Origin: Paenibacillus lemnae
GTDB lineage: Bacteria; Bacillota; Bacilli; Paenibacillales; Paenibacillaceae
DNA length: 64,000 nt
NCBI RefSeq assembly: GCF_012933385.1
Contig: NZ_JABBPN010000001.1
Span: 124,001-188,000, forward strand
Direction of reading: 5' to 3'
The position numbers were made by a program, and so were the translations under genes. This document shows, in pieces, positions 26,154-35,327 of this stretch. How positions within the stretch are numbered: position 1 is the stretch's first letter; each line of letters opens with the position of its first letter. The notes below the pieces were generated by a model, which had not been told where the DNA came from, did not search any database, and saw nothing but the letters and a program-made list of their open reading frames with translations.

Positions 26154-26237
26154 ATTCCATATGATGCCGCCAGCCCCTGTCACACATCAATCCGGCTAAT
26201 CGTCATGTATGTATCAGACTCGAAAGGAATGGTACAC

Positions 26238-27524
26238 ATGATTCAAAATCACAGCGACCGCGATTGGGATGTGATCATTATCGGAGCCGGAGCCGCAGGA
26301 TTAACCGCTTCGGTGTATTTGGCGCAGGCAGGAAAAAGCGTACTGATGCTCGAAAAAGGAACACATCCCGGAGGACGCGCTATTTCAACGGAAATGGCGG
26401 GGGCACGCGTAAATCTGGGCGCTCATGCCCTGTTCAGGAGTGCATTGGATATTTTGCAGGAGATTGGCGTCACGGTTACCGGCTCAGCACCGAAGCCGCC
26501 AGGGCTGCTCATGTTTAAAGAAGAGGACGGCCATGTCAGAGCGGTTCCGCTCACGCAGTTACTGCTCGGATCGTTCTTGACGTTTCATGAGAAAATCCAG
26601 CTAATTCGATTTTACAGTCGTCTTCGCAAGACGGATACATCCACGCTGCACACTGTGACGCTGCAGGCCTATCTGGAATCACAGCTGGCCAGTCTACGGG
26701 TGCGAAGTGTCGTTGAAGGATTATTCCGGCTGTCCACGTACTGCGAAGATCCCGAGCTGCTAAGCGCCGGAGCGGCTGTCGAACAGCTTCAGCAGGGCCA
26801 GGTCATGTACATCGACGGAGGCTGGCAGACACTGGTGAACAAGCTGGTAGAGAAGGCGCAGAAGACCGGTGTATGTATCCGTGCAAGTTCCCCCGTCCGG
26901 GAAATCAGAGGCAGCTCCCCCGACATGTGTGTCGTCTTGAAAGATGGAACAGAGCTGAGGACCCGTCAAGTTTTATCCACGGCAGGACCTGAAGCTGGGC
27001 TGTCGCTCCTACATCCGGCTCTTTCAGCGGAAGAAGCGGCAGCGTATGAGCAGCATGTTCCTGTTTATGCCGCCTGTCTGGATCTAGTAGTATCCGGGAT
27101 GCCTCGCCCAAAGATAAAATTTGTAATCGGTGCAAATGTGCCGTGGTACTACGCCAACCATTCCGCGGCGGCTGCACTCTCCGGACCCGGTAAAAAGGTC
27201 ATCCATGTTATGAAGTACCTGCCGGCTCATGACCAGAGTGACCCCAAGCAGAATGAACTTGAACTCGAAGGTTTTCTCGACAGCATTCAGCCGGAGTGGC
27301 GCAAGCATGTCATCCAGCAGCGTTTTCTGCCGCGTATGCTGGTATCGCATGGCATGGCTATGGCTGCTAACGGAGGTCTTTCACGCCGGCCCGGACCTGA
27401 GGTGAAAGGGCGGCCGGGGCTGTATATGGCCGGGGATTGGGTTGGCTCCCAAGGGCTGCTGCTTAATGCATCTTTAAACAGTGCAAAAGAAGCTTCAAAA
27501 CAAATGATAGCTCAGCGTGAATGA
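26238..27524 (+). CDS. FAD-dependent NAD(P)/amine-oxidase-type oxidoreductase
   Basis: A 428-residue flavoprotein of the phytoene desaturase/amine oxidase-like group. The N-terminal dinucleotide-binding fold VIIIGAGAAGLTASVYLAQAGKSVLMLEKG is followed by THPGGRAIST; the C-terminal GLYMAGDWVGSQGLLLNASLNSAKEAS is the second FAD contact. ATG 26238 has AAAGGA 9 nt upstream; ATG 26229 is also in frame. The ECF41-like sigma gene begins 23 nt after the stop, a gene context typical of ECF41 factors, which often sit beside an oxidoreductase, carboxymuconolactone decarboxylase or epimerase. Substrate unknown. Confidence 0.85.
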   Translation: MIQNHSDRDWDVIIIGAGAAGLTASVYLAQAGKSVLMLEKGTHPGGRAISTEMAGARVNLGAHALFRSALDILQEIGVTVTGSAPKPPGLLMFKEEDGHVRAVPLTQLLLGSFLTFHEKIQLIRFYSRLRKTDTSTLHTVTLQAYLESQLASLRVRSVVEGLFRLSTYCEDPELLSAGAAVEQLQQGQVMYIDGGWQTLVNKLVEKAQKTGVCIRASSPVREIRGSSPDMCVVLKDGTELRTRQVLSTAGPEAGLSLLHPALSAEEAAAYEQHVPVYAACLDLVVSGMPRPKIKFVIGANVPWYYANHSAAAALSGPGKKVIHVMKYLPAHDQSDPKQNELELEGFLDSIQPEWRKHVIQQRFLPRMLVSHGMAMAANGGLSRRPGPEVKGRPGLYMAGDWVGSQGLLLNASLNSAKEASKQMIAQRE

Positions 27525-27547
27525 TGCTTGAAAGGAGGGGGAACCTT

Positions 27548-28456
27548 GTGGAGATAGATTCCGCGTACAGGACCTATCGGCCTCTTTTGCTTTCTATTGG
27601 GTACCGTATGTTAGGATCCGTCACGCAAACCGAGGACTTGGTGCAGGATGTGTTTATGACACTGCAGCAGCAGAATCTCCATCAAGAAGAGGGTGGAATC
27701 CGCAGCCTGAAATCCTATCTGTGCAAAATGGTAACCAACCGCTGTCTCGATTATATGAAGTCCGCCAGCCATAAAAGAGAGGTGTATGTAGGACCCTGGC
27801 TGCCAGAGCCCCTGGTGCAGGACGTTAAAGACATTCCAGGGTATGCGCCGGGACAGGATCCGCTGCAGAAAATCGTTCTGGAGGACACCATTTCCTATGC
27901 TTTTATGGTTATGCTGGAGCGGCTGACACCGATCGAGCGGGCCGTCTTTATTTTGCGGGAGGCGTTTCAATTCGAGTACCGGGACATCGCAGATTTTGTA
28001 GACAAAAGCGAGCTTGGCTGCCGTAAAATCTACAGCCGCCTCAAGCGGAAAATTGGGGAGGATCGGCATGCTGCCGAGCCCTCCGCCGGTGATCGGTCCG
28101 AGCAGCTTGTCCTGCAGTTTCTCCATGCGGCTTCAACCGGGGATATGGATGGGCTCTTTGCCTTGCTCGCGGATGATATTGTGCTTTACTCCGACGGCGG
28201 AGGCAAAGTTCTTGCGGCGATCAAGCCAGTCACAACCAGCAAGCGCGTATTGGCCTTTATACAAGGCTTGTTATCCAAGGAGAGGGGGGAAGGCGCCGTA
28301 CGTCTGGTGAAAATCAATGGTCAGCTGGGCTTTGTGATCAGCAGTTCTACCGAGAAGTTCCCGACCATTGTCAGCTTGGATGTGAAAGGTGGTACCATAC
28401 AGCATATGTACATGCTCCGCAATCCAGATAAAATGCAGCATTTGAACTTGGGATAG
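27548..28456 (+). CDS. ECF41-like sigma factor with SnoaL C-terminal extension
   Basis: A 302-residue sigma factor. Region 2 (YRPLLLSIGYRMLGSVTQTEDLVQDVFM) and region 4 (LTPIERAVFILREAFQFEYRDIADFVDKSELGCRKIYSRLKRK) are followed by a SnoaL-like domain (~170-300) with the FHA/ LVLQFLHAASTGDMDGLFALLADDI segment. In ECF41 proteins this extension controls sigma activity in cis instead of an anti-sigma factor. The GTG at 27548 is preferred because AAAGGAGGGG (27531-27540) lies just upstream; ATGs at 27521 and 27524 overlap the stop of the oxidoreductase gene. It likely controls that gene. Confidence 0.88.
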   Translation: MEIDSAYRTYRPLLLSIGYRMLGSVTQTEDLVQDVFMTLQQQNLHQEEGGIRSLKSYLCKMVTNRCLDYMKSASHKREVYVGPWLPEPLVQDVKDIPGYAPGQDPLQKIVLEDTISYAFMVMLERLTPIERAVFILREAFQFEYRDIADFVDKSELGCRKIYSRLKRKIGEDRHAAEPSAGDRSEQLVLQFLHAASTGDMDGLFALLADDIVLYSDGGGKVLAAIKPVTTSKRVLAFIQGLLSKERGEGAVRLVKINGQLGFVISSSTEKFPTIVSLDVKGGTIQHMYMLRNPDKMQHLNLG

Positions 28457-28677
28457 AAGCTGACATGTGGGCATATGGTCGACAGCCATCCAATCCAAGC
28501 ATGTCCCGAGCCACGCACCGTGCGCACGATGTTCAAATTAGCTTTCGACAGAAACAGTGGCAGCAGCCGTGGGCGGGAAACCTAATATCTCAGGCTTATA
28601 TTAAGCGCGAAGTCGAGTGATACAGCGGCTTATGTTTAGTCAATAGGAGGCTGCTGCCCTGCCTAGCCGTCCGCTAA

Positions 28678-28872
28678 TAAGATTGTTTTTCAATCTTATT
28701 TGTCTATAAAAAAGGAAAATCAGGAGATTAAGATTGTTTTTCAAGCTTAATCTCCTGATTTCTACCAATTTCACAGCTTGAGGCACCATAACCTGCAGTT
28801 TAAGACTGAATTTCAATCTTAAACACGGCACGTTAGGCAGATCACTAAAAATAAGATTGGTTTTCAGGCTTA
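28678..28872. repeat. Cluster 1 of TAAGATTG hairpin repeats (four copies)
   Basis: Copies at 28678-28698, 28729-28749, 28801-28821 and 28852-28872. Each is 21 bp: TAAGATTG, a 5-base T-rich loop, CAATCTTA. Variants: the second has CAAGCTTA, the third TAAGACTG with loop AATTT, the fourth CAGGCTTA with loop GTTTT. The second copy is extended by CAGGAGAT (28721-28728) and ATCTCCTG (28750-28757), making a stem of 16 pairs; the third is extended by GTT/AAC. Spacing is irregular (30-52 bp), so it is not CRISPR. The remaining DNA of this 587-bp gap shows no gene; a direct repeat of CACCAGCCCG is at about 28898-28917. Confidence 0.85.
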
Positions 28873-29043
28873 TCTGCTTAATTTAATGGGAAAGCGCACC
28901 AGCCCGCACCAGCCCGCCCTCTTTTCTCTCTTCACTAGATAGTTCTAAAGACGTATAATAGGCTTCGGGACTCATTTTCTTATGTTGGATCTATAAGAAA
29001 TGAATCTATCATCATCGCAGGCGTCATAGGAGGAAGCATACAA

Positions 29044-31038
29044 TTGAAAAAAACCGTTATTTTGTTCATTTGTTTTACACTGCTGTGGCCGCTGCTAGGC
29101 TCCGGTCGTGAAGTGTCTGCTGCACCCAAGGGGAGTGTGGACCAAATTACGCTGAAGGAATCGCCATATTCTTTAGGTGAGGGCTGGACCCTGGATGCGT
29201 CGTACAGCTCGAGTCCCCCATATTCCCTGGCGATCGGGAAGAGGGAATATTTGGCCGTCGGTCCTTACGGGACCGTGATGAAATCCAAGGACGGACGAAG
29301 CTGGAAAGCATTATCGAAGTTCGGTAACTACCAGCTGACCACGATCGCCTGGAATGGCAGCAAGTATGTGATATTCGGCTCGAACACCGAATATGCCAGA
29401 GAGGCAGCATATGCGCCTTCCGAGGGATTTGTTTCTGCCGACGGACTGAAGTGGACCAAAATCGCTTTTGAGCCGGGTGAAGCCATTCATTACGCAGCAG
29501 CGGGTAAAGGTGGCTTTGTCGCTGTTGGGCGGGAGCACGTGTTCACATCCGGCGACGGGGTAAAGTGGACCAAGACACTGACGCTGGGCTCCACATACGG
29601 GTCCAACTCCATCAAGTATGTGAACGGCACGTATTTTATTTTTGGCTATGAAGAGAAGAAGATTTATATCTCCAGGGACGGACGGAAATGGACAAGCAAG
29701 CCTATGAATACCGGGGCAGGCATTAACGATCTGGTATGGACGGGCAAGCAGTACCTGGGGGTCGGCAATGGAATCTATACCTCGAAAGACGGCGTGACCT
29801 GGAAAAAGCAGAGCAAATCACCGGCCGGCGTCCAATTTCAATCTATATTCACCAACGGAAAAACCTATATTGCGGTCGGTTCTGCCTCGGGCAGTCTTTC
29901 AAGCGGGCAGGTTTCGTATACCTCTAGTAATGGTGCAAGCTGGGCAAAGCATGATATATCCCATGTAGCCTCCGTATATACCATGTATCCTGTATCCGGC
30001 GGTTTCGCCGGTATCGGTTCGAACAAGGTGGATGGGATTTCTTCTGACGGTACATACGCCCTTTTTACAAGTGACGGCAAGAAGTGGAGCTACAGGCTGG
30101 CCGGCACATCCGGCAGTGGAGACTTCAGAGGCATTGCCACGAATGGAAAAAGAACGGTAGCTGTCGGTTTGGACGGAAGCGTGGTCTACACGGTCAATGG
30201 AAGTCAGTGGAAGAGCAGTCATCCGTTCTCTTTTTCAGAAAGACTGGGCAGAGCGCATCTGTTTGATGTAGCTTGGGGTGCAGGCAAGTTCGTAGCTGTC
30301 GGCAACGGGGGTGTGTATGTGTCTGCCGATGGCGTCAGCTGGAAGTCTGTGCGCGTGCCTTTTAAAGATCAGTATGGAGGTTTACGACAAATCCTGTGGA
30401 CCGGGAAGTTCTTCGTGGCTTCGGATCAAGTCTATGGTGTCTATACATCAAAAGACGGACTCAAGTGGACCAAGGTCAGCAGTGTCAGCAAATCGGATTA
30501 CTGGCTCACCTCGATGGTGTGGGACGGAAAACGCGTTGTGGCTGCATTCCAGATGTACAATAACGGCAAGCAGTATACGAAGATCATGCAGTCCACCAAC
30601 GGAACGACATGGGCAGAGCTGGCAAGGCTGCAATTGACGGTAGCAGATATGGCGTGGAATGGAAAAGGGTATGTTGCCGCCGATCTCACTTCACCCACCA
30701 GAATGTGGGTGTCCAAGGATGCTAAGCGGTGGACGAAGGCGGGATCTGGATCCGGACTGGATCAGCAGGACAGCTTTCAGTTCATCACATCCTTTAATGG
30801 GCAATTTTTTGCATTCAATGATTCATTGAAGGAAGCAGGCGGGGATTATGTCACGTATCATGCCTACTACGTATCAAAAGACGGCCTGAAGTGGAAGGAG
30901 ATCCCGGTTCCCGACAAGAATTCGGACGTGGACACTCGCGGGAATGAGATGATGTATGACGGCGTGAAAGCCCATGGTAAATATATTTTTGTAGGTGCAC
31001 ACGGTCATATTATGTATACCAAGACTTTGAAACTTTAA
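29044..31038 (+). CDS. Secreted protein of ~12 Asp-box/propeller-like repeats
   Basis: A 664-residue exported protein with a signal peptide (MKKTVILFICFTLLWPLLG, cleaved near VSA). The mature part repeats a ~45-residue unit: W.G.KYVAVG..G..Y.S.DG..W.K, with clear units ending SADGLKWTKI, TSGDGVKWTKT, SRDGRKWTSK, TSKDGVTWKKQ, TSSNGASWAKH, TSDGKKWSYR, SADGVSWKSV, TSKDGLKWTKV, STNGTTWAEL, SKDAKRWTKA and SKDGLKWKEI. The S-x-DG-xxW pattern is the Asp-box (BNR) of sialidase-like beta-propellers. No catalytic residues are evident; binding or scaffold role likely. TTG 29044 has AGGAGGAAG upstream. Confidence 0.85.
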   Translation: MKKTVILFICFTLLWPLLGSGREVSAAPKGSVDQITLKESPYSLGEGWTLDASYSSSPPYSLAIGKREYLAVGPYGTVMKSKDGRSWKALSKFGNYQLTTIAWNGSKYVIFGSNTEYAREAAYAPSEGFVSADGLKWTKIAFEPGEAIHYAAAGKGGFVAVGREHVFTSGDGVKWTKTLTLGSTYGSNSIKYVNGTYFIFGYEEKKIYISRDGRKWTSKPMNTGAGINDLVWTGKQYLGVGNGIYTSKDGVTWKKQSKSPAGVQFQSIFTNGKTYIAVGSASGSLSSGQVSYTSSNGASWAKHDISHVASVYTMYPVSGGFAGIGSNKVDGISSDGTYALFTSDGKKWSYRLAGTSGSGDFRGIATNGKRTVAVGLDGSVVYTVNGSQWKSSHPFSFSERLGRAHLFDVAWGAGKFVAVGNGGVYVSADGVSWKSVRVPFKDQYGGLRQILWTGKFFVASDQVYGVYTSKDGLKWTKVSSVSKSDYWLTSMVWDGKRVVAAFQMYNNGKQYTKIMQSTNGTTWAELARLQLTVADMAWNGKGYVAADLTSPTRMWVSKDAKRWTKAGSGSGLDQQDSFQFITSFNGQFFAFNDSLKEAGGDYVTYHAYYVSKDGLKWKEIPVPDKNSDVDTRGNEMMYDGVKAHGKYIFVGAHGHIMYTKTLKL

Positions 31039-31052
31039 ACTGTGCTTTGTTC

Positions 31053-31094
31053 AAACAGCCCCGCTGGAGGATCTCTCCTCAGCGGGGCTGTTTG
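31053..31094. terminator. Terminator between propeller protein and siderophore ATPase
   Basis: AAACAGCCCCGCTG and CAGCGGGGCTGTTT pair perfectly over 14 bp with AGGATCTCTCCT in the loop, itself partly self-complementary. Usable by both convergent genes. Confidence 0.88.
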
Positions 31095-31123
31095 TGATTG
31101 CCGGGATTGGATGATTCAACCGG

Positions 31124-31963
31124 TTATGCTCTGCCAGCGGCAGCGTAAGCAGCAGCAGAGGCAGGCTGGGCATGGTATCGCCCGATCGGCACCACCAGAG
31201 GAGAGCCGGACACCGGATCTGCAATGACGGTGCAGTCCAGCCCGAAGATGTCCTTCACAGCGGTACTCGTAATGACCTGGGACGGTTTCCCTTCTGCCAC
31301 AAGCGTTCCTTCCCGAAGTGCAAAGATATGATCCGCATACCGTGCAGACAGATTGATATCATGAAGAACCATAACCATGGTGATGCCAAGCTTTCGATTC
31401 AGCTCGGTGAGCAGGTCCAGAATTTCGATCTGGTAGGTGATGTCCAGATAGGTTGTCGGTTCATCGAGAAAAAGGATATCGGTCTGCTGCGCCAGGGCCA
31501 TGGCAATCCACACCCGCTGCCTTTGGCCGCCGGACAGCTCATCGATATGATGGTTGGCGAAGTCTGTAATGCTCATGATGTCCATCGCTTCAGCAACGGC
31601 CTCCATGTCCTTTTTACTCCAGCTGCTCAGCCAGGACTGATGCGGAAACCGACCTCTTCCCACCAGATCAGCGACGGTAATACCTTCAGGGACAATGGGG
31701 GATTGCGGCAGCAGTCCTACCACCCGGGCGAATGACTTGGACGGGATATCATCCAGCGGCTTTCCGTTCAGGGTAATGGTTCCGGAACTAGGCTTAATGA
31801 GGCGGGCCAGTGTTTTCAGAAGTGTGGATTTTCCGCAGCCGTTGGCACCGATCATGACACTGATTTTGCCGCTGGGAATCTCGAGGCTGATGTCATGGAG
31901 AATTGTTGTATGATCATAGCCCGCAGTGAGGTTCTCGGCTTGAAATGTATGGGTAGGCTGCAT
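31124..31963 (-). CDS. Iron-siderophore ABC transporter ATP-binding protein
   Basis: A 279-residue cytosolic ATPase of the FepC/FhuC/YusV type that powers siderophore import. Walker A GANGCGKST, ABC signature LSGGQRQRVWIAMALAQ, Walker B ILFLDEPTTYLD and the H-loop VLHDINLS are intact. Start ATG overlaps the stop of the upstream permease by one base (TAATG), so translation is coupled. Last gene in the four-gene minus-strand operon. Confidence 0.95.
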   Translation of the reverse strand: MQPTHTFQAENLTAGYDHTTILHDISLEIPSGKISVMIGANGCGKSTLLKTLARLIKPSSGTITLNGKPLDDIPSKSFARVVGLLPQSPIVPEGITVADLVGRGRFPHQSWLSSWSKKDMEAVAEAMDIMSITDFANHHIDELSGGQRQRVWIAMALAQQTDILFLDEPTTYLDITYQIEILDLLTELNRKLGITMVMVLHDINLSARYADHIFALREGTLVAEGKPSQVITSTAVKDIFGLDCTVIADPVSGSPLVVPIGRYHAQPASAAAYAAAGRA

Positions 31964-32994
31964 TACAAATCCCCCTTTCGATTCATTCGGATTAACAGAT
32001 AGATCAGATATGGCGCACCAAGAATGCCGGTGATGACGCCAACAGGGAATCTGACCTCGAATGCGAATTGTCCGATAAGATCGGCCGCCAAAACCAGATT
32101 AACCCCGACAAGGCCGGCAGGAACGACACTGGAAAAACCGGCTCCGACCAATCGTTTGGCGATCGGCCCGGACAGAAAAGCGACAAAGGCAATGGGCCCC
32201 GTGATCGCTGTGGCCACTGCAATCATGCAGACGGAGCTCAAGATCATCGCAATGCGGGTTTTATCTGTCTGAACACCAAGCGAAGCAGCGGTCTGCTCCC
32301 CCAGCTCCAGGATGCTGAGATGTCTGCTCAGCAGAATAATGACCGGTGTACCCACAAGGACTGCGATCATAAGAGGCGGAAGCTCATGCATGCGGGATCC
32401 GTTCAGGCTGCCGGCGAGCCATCGGAGTGCTGCAGGAATATCCTGCTGGCCGCCAATGAGCAGCAAATAGGATATGAATGCATTCAGCATCGCCTGTATG
32501 CCAATGCCGACCAGGATCAGGCGTCCGATAGAGAAGGATCTTCCTCTCGAAAAAACATAAATCAGAATGACGATCAGCAGGCCGCCAATGACAGAGGCGA
32601 TAGAAACCATCGCATCGCTGGACTGCAAGATCAGGATGCAGAATACCGCCGCCGCACTGGAGCCTGCTGTAATGCCAATGACATTGGGATTCGCAAGCGG
32701 GTTGCGCAGCATCGTCTGAAAGGTGGCTCCCCCGACACCGAAGGCAAATCCGGCAAACAGGCCTGCCAGCATCCTCGGCAGACGGATACTATTGACGGCA
32801 AACGACACGCCCTTAATCTTTTCACCCGTCAGGGCCAGGATCACATCCTGCAGCGGATAGAGGGTGCTGCCCAGAAGGAGCATGGCACAGCACAGAAGGC
32901 ATGCCAGGATGACAAGCAGGGTGGTAACAAAGACAAAACGTCGGCGCCGCTGACGCCTTCCCGCCATAATAAATGCAATCGCTGTATTTGTCAT
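31963..32994 (-). CDS. FecCD-family siderophore permease 2
   Basis: A 343-residue integral membrane protein with about nine or ten hydrophobic helices. It carries the family signatures LPRMLAGLFAGFAFGVGGATFQTMLRNPLANPNVIGITAGS and VAFLSGPIAKRLVG near the ATPase contact. The Arg-rich start (AGRRQRRRRF) is cytoplasmic by the positive-inside rule. Its start overlaps the stop of the first permease by 4 nt (ATGA). It forms the heterodimeric channel with that permease. Confidence 0.94.
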   Translation of the reverse strand: MTNTAIAFIMAGRRQRRRRFVFVTTLLVILACLLCCAMLLLGSTLYPLQDVILALTGEKIKGVSFAVNSIRLPRMLAGLFAGFAFGVGGATFQTMLRNPLANPNVIGITAGSSAAAVFCILILQSSDAMVSIASVIGGLLIVILIYVFSRGRSFSIGRLILVGIGIQAMLNAFISYLLLIGGQQDIPAALRWLAGSLNGSRMHELPPLMIAVLVGTPVIILLSRHLSILELGEQTAASLGVQTDKTRIAMILSSVCMIAVATAITGPIAFVAFLSGPIAKRLVGAGFSSVVPAGLVGVNLVLAADLIGQFAFEVRFPVGVITGILGAPYLIYLLIRMNRKGDL

Positions 32995-34034
32995 AAGGAA
33001 CGCACTTTCGATTTCATCGCTAAGAGTATGAGCAGAGGTGCTCCAACAAACGCCGTAACGACACCGACCTCCAGCTCGCCGGGGCTGCCAAGCAGCCTGC
33101 CGCTGACATCGGACACCGTTAAAATAATGGCCCCTGAAACCGCGGACAGCGGAATAATGAAGCGCAGATCAGGACCCAGGATCAGGCGGATGACGTGGGT
33201 GGACAGCAGCCCGACAAATCCGATCGGACCTGCCAGTGCCGTAGTCGCTCCGCACAGCAGCACACCGCCCAAAGCAGCAATGAGACGCAGGACCCCGGTG
33301 CGGACACCGAGACCTGTCGCCACATCATCACCTAGTGCCAGTGCATTAAGCGCCGGAGCGGTAAGGAAGCCGATCAGCAGGCCGATCAGAAGAAAAGGAA
33401 TAAAAGCGGCAATCACGCTCCAGCTCCCTGAACCAACGCTGCCCACCTGCCAGAACCGGAATTGATCCATCACGGACGAACGCGGGATCATGACAGCACT
33501 GACCAGGGAGGACAGGGCTGCACTGGTGGCCGCTCCCGCTAACACAAGCTTGAGGGGCGTAGCACCGCCGCGCCCCATGGAACCGATGCCGAAGACGAAC
33601 ACGGCGGTCATGACCGCGCCAGCCAGGGCGAGCCCAATATACTGGCCGGCGGTGCTGATGTTCAGGAACGCGATGCCGCATACCACGAACAAGGCAGCCC
33701 CTGTGTTGACGCCCAGGATGCTGGGATCTGCGATCGGATTCCGGGTCACCGCCTGCATCAGTGCCCCGGATACGCCGAGGGCCGCACCGCAAAACAAACT
33801 GAACACGGTGCGCGAAACCCTTTTGCGTACGATGTCAGCCCCATAGGAGTTGGAGCCCGGGTAGAACAATCCATCCATCAGTTCATGCCATCCCACCAGG
33901 CGCGAACCGAAGACGAGGGAGGCTATCGCGCATAAGAGAAGCAGGATAACAGAAAGGACAAGGACTTTTCTAAAATGCCGGGGTACCGCCTGGATCAGCC
34001 GTTTGTCTGCTGTGGCAAGTGCTGCATTATTCAT
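32991..34034 (-). CDS. FecCD-family siderophore permease 1
   Basis: A 347-residue permease with multiple membrane helices and the FecCD motif RTVFSLFCGAALGVSGALMQAVTRNPIADPSILGVNTGA. The C-terminal PIGFVGLLSTHVIRLILGPD matches the ATPase-contacting loop. It overlaps the binding-protein gene by 8 nt and the second permease by 4 nt, showing a tight translationally coupled operon. Confidence 0.94.
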   Translation of the reverse strand: MNNAALATADKRLIQAVPRHFRKVLVLSVILLLLCAIASLVFGSRLVGWHELMDGLFYPGSNSYGADIVRKRVSRTVFSLFCGAALGVSGALMQAVTRNPIADPSILGVNTGAALFVVCGIAFLNISTAGQYIGLALAGAVMTAVFVFGIGSMGRGGATPLKLVLAGAATSAALSSLVSAVMIPRSSVMDQFRFWQVGSVGSGSWSVIAAFIPFLLIGLLIGFLTAPALNALALGDDVATGLGVRTGVLRLIAALGGVLLCGATTALAGPIGFVGLLSTHVIRLILGPDLRFIIPLSAVSGAIILTVSDVSGRLLGSPGELEVGVVTAFVGAPLLILLAMKSKVRSL

Positions 34035-35130
34035 GGATCTTGTCGGCAGCGCCTCCGATAAGCTTCAGCAGCTCATCAATCGTGTACGAGATGGACAGCG
34101 GATTGGGATTGCCGGCCGCTGCCAGCGGTGTGCCGTTACCAATAAATACAACTGAACCTCGCTTAATCGCTGGGATTTTGCTCAGCAGCGGATCAGCTTT
34201 TACCGCTTCATACAAGCTCTCATCACCATATCCGACCAAGATATCTGCATCGTAAAGGCTGTCAGCATTCTCAGAGCTGAGCGTCAGGGCAAAGCTTGCG
34301 TCATCCTTAATCTGGCTTGTCACGCTCTCTGGATATTCCATGCCCAGCTCGATCAGAAAAGCGCCTCTTGGGTCACCTGGAGTATAAATATGAAATTTGG
34401 ACAAGTCGTTTGCTGAAAAATTGACCCATGCCACTTTTTTGCCCTGCAGATCCGGGTACTGGCTGGCTTTATCCTGAATCAGCTTCTCGGTGTCTTTAAT
34501 GAGCTGCTCGCCTTCGGCTTTCATGCCCATACCTGCTGCATTATAGAGCACCTGCTCGCGCCAGGTCGTTACCCAAGGTGTTGTCTGGTAGGCCACGACC
34601 GGAGCAATTTCACTCAACATATCATAATCTTCCTGCGTGATTCCGGAGTACGCAGCGAGAATGACATCCGGGTCAGCATCCGAAATAGCTTCGAAATCCA
34701 GGCCGTCCGTGTCCTGAAAAACATTCGGGTCCGTGACGCCAAGCTCCTTCAGCTTCTTCGCTGTCCAGGGCAGCAGCCCGCTGTCATCCTGCACGCCGTA
34801 GTTGGCTGCCGAGAAGCCTACAGGCACCACGCCTAGGGCGAGCGCAACATCATGGTTTGCCCACTGGATGGTAGCGACCCGTTCCGGCTTGCTATCAATC
34901 ACCGTTTCCCCGAACGCATGCTTGATGACGATTGGATATTCCGTGTTTTCTGCATCCGAGGAAGGCGTTTTCGATGCGGCTTCGGATGTAGTTGCTTCTG
35001 TGCCTTCAGGAGTATTGGCAGTCGGTGCCGATGCAGGTTCGGATTGCTGCGTGGAGCAGCCCACCAGGAGTAGAAGCAGCATAGCTGAAAATACGAACGA
35101 TCTTACAGAGGTTTTTTGCTTGGTATTCAT
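34027..35130 (-). CDS. Iron-siderophore substrate-binding lipoprotein
   Basis: A 367-residue lipoprotein of the FepB/FecB type. Signal MNTKQKTSVRSFVFSAMLLLLL and lipobox LLVGC give lipidation at about residue 25, then a Ser/Thr/Glu-rich linker. The domain starts YPIVIKHAFGETVIDSKPERVATIQWANHDVALALG, the usual siderophore-binding opening. ATG 35130 (minus strand) is preferred with AAGGGTGG 6-7 nt upstream; a GTG at 35142 overlaps that site. The operon promoter region carries a perfect Fur box, so expression should rise in iron starvation. Confidence 0.94.
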   Translation of the reverse strand: MNTKQKTSVRSFVFSAMLLLLLVGCSTQQSEPASAPTANTPEGTEATTSEAASKTPSSDAENTEYPIVIKHAFGETVIDSKPERVATIQWANHDVALALGVVPVGFSAANYGVQDDSGLLPWTAKKLKELGVTDPNVFQDTDGLDFEAISDADPDVILAAYSGITQEDYDMLSEIAPVVAYQTTPWVTTWREQVLYNAAGMGMKAEGEQLIKDTEKLIQDKASQYPDLQGKKVAWVNFSANDLSKFHIYTPGDPRGAFLIELGMEYPESVTSQIKDDASFALTLSSENADSLYDADILVGYGDESLYEAVKADPLLSKIPAIKRGSVVFIGNGTPLAAAGNPNPLSISYTIDELLKLIGGAADKIHE

Positions 35131-35163
35131 GTACAAATCCACCCTTATCCTATGTATTTTAAA

Positions 35164-35178
35164 TGATAATGATTATCA
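35164..35178. promoter_or_regulatory. Perfect 7-1-7 Fur box
   Basis: TGATAATGATTATCA matches the Bacillus Fur 7-1-7 consensus exactly (TGATAAT, one base, ATTATCA). It lies 34 bp upstream of the binding-protein start codon on the minus strand, where it would block transcription of the siderophore importer when iron is sufficient. Confidence 0.9.
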
Positions 35179-35216
35179 ACATCATTAACAATACTATCCT
35201 TTTCCATCGTTGTCAA

Positions 35217-35231
35217 TGAGAATGTTTCTCA
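35217..35231. promoter_or_regulatory. Second Fur-like box
   Basis: TGAGAATGTTTCTCA has the 7-1-7 layout with half-sites TGAGAAT and TTTCTCA. It lies 53 bp from the first box, between the divergent importer and channel genes. Confidence 0.7.
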
Positions 35232-35327
35232 AATAACAAGTTATATAGACTATCCCTTGATTGCGCTTCATAATGGAGCTATATCTATGTGAGAAAATTC
35301 GGAAGGAAAGGAATTGTGGGAGTATTG

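Noticed and set aside
28678..28872. Repeat cluster as a CRISPR array
   Set aside because: Repeats are hairpins of 21 bp with gaps of irregular length (30-52 bp), the copies vary in sequence, and no cas gene is near.
32068..33465. 465-codon plus-strand frame opposite the siderophore permeases
   Set aside because: Its composition (many Gln, Asp, Arg) is typical of antisense to membrane-helix codons, and both permeases are intact on the other strand.
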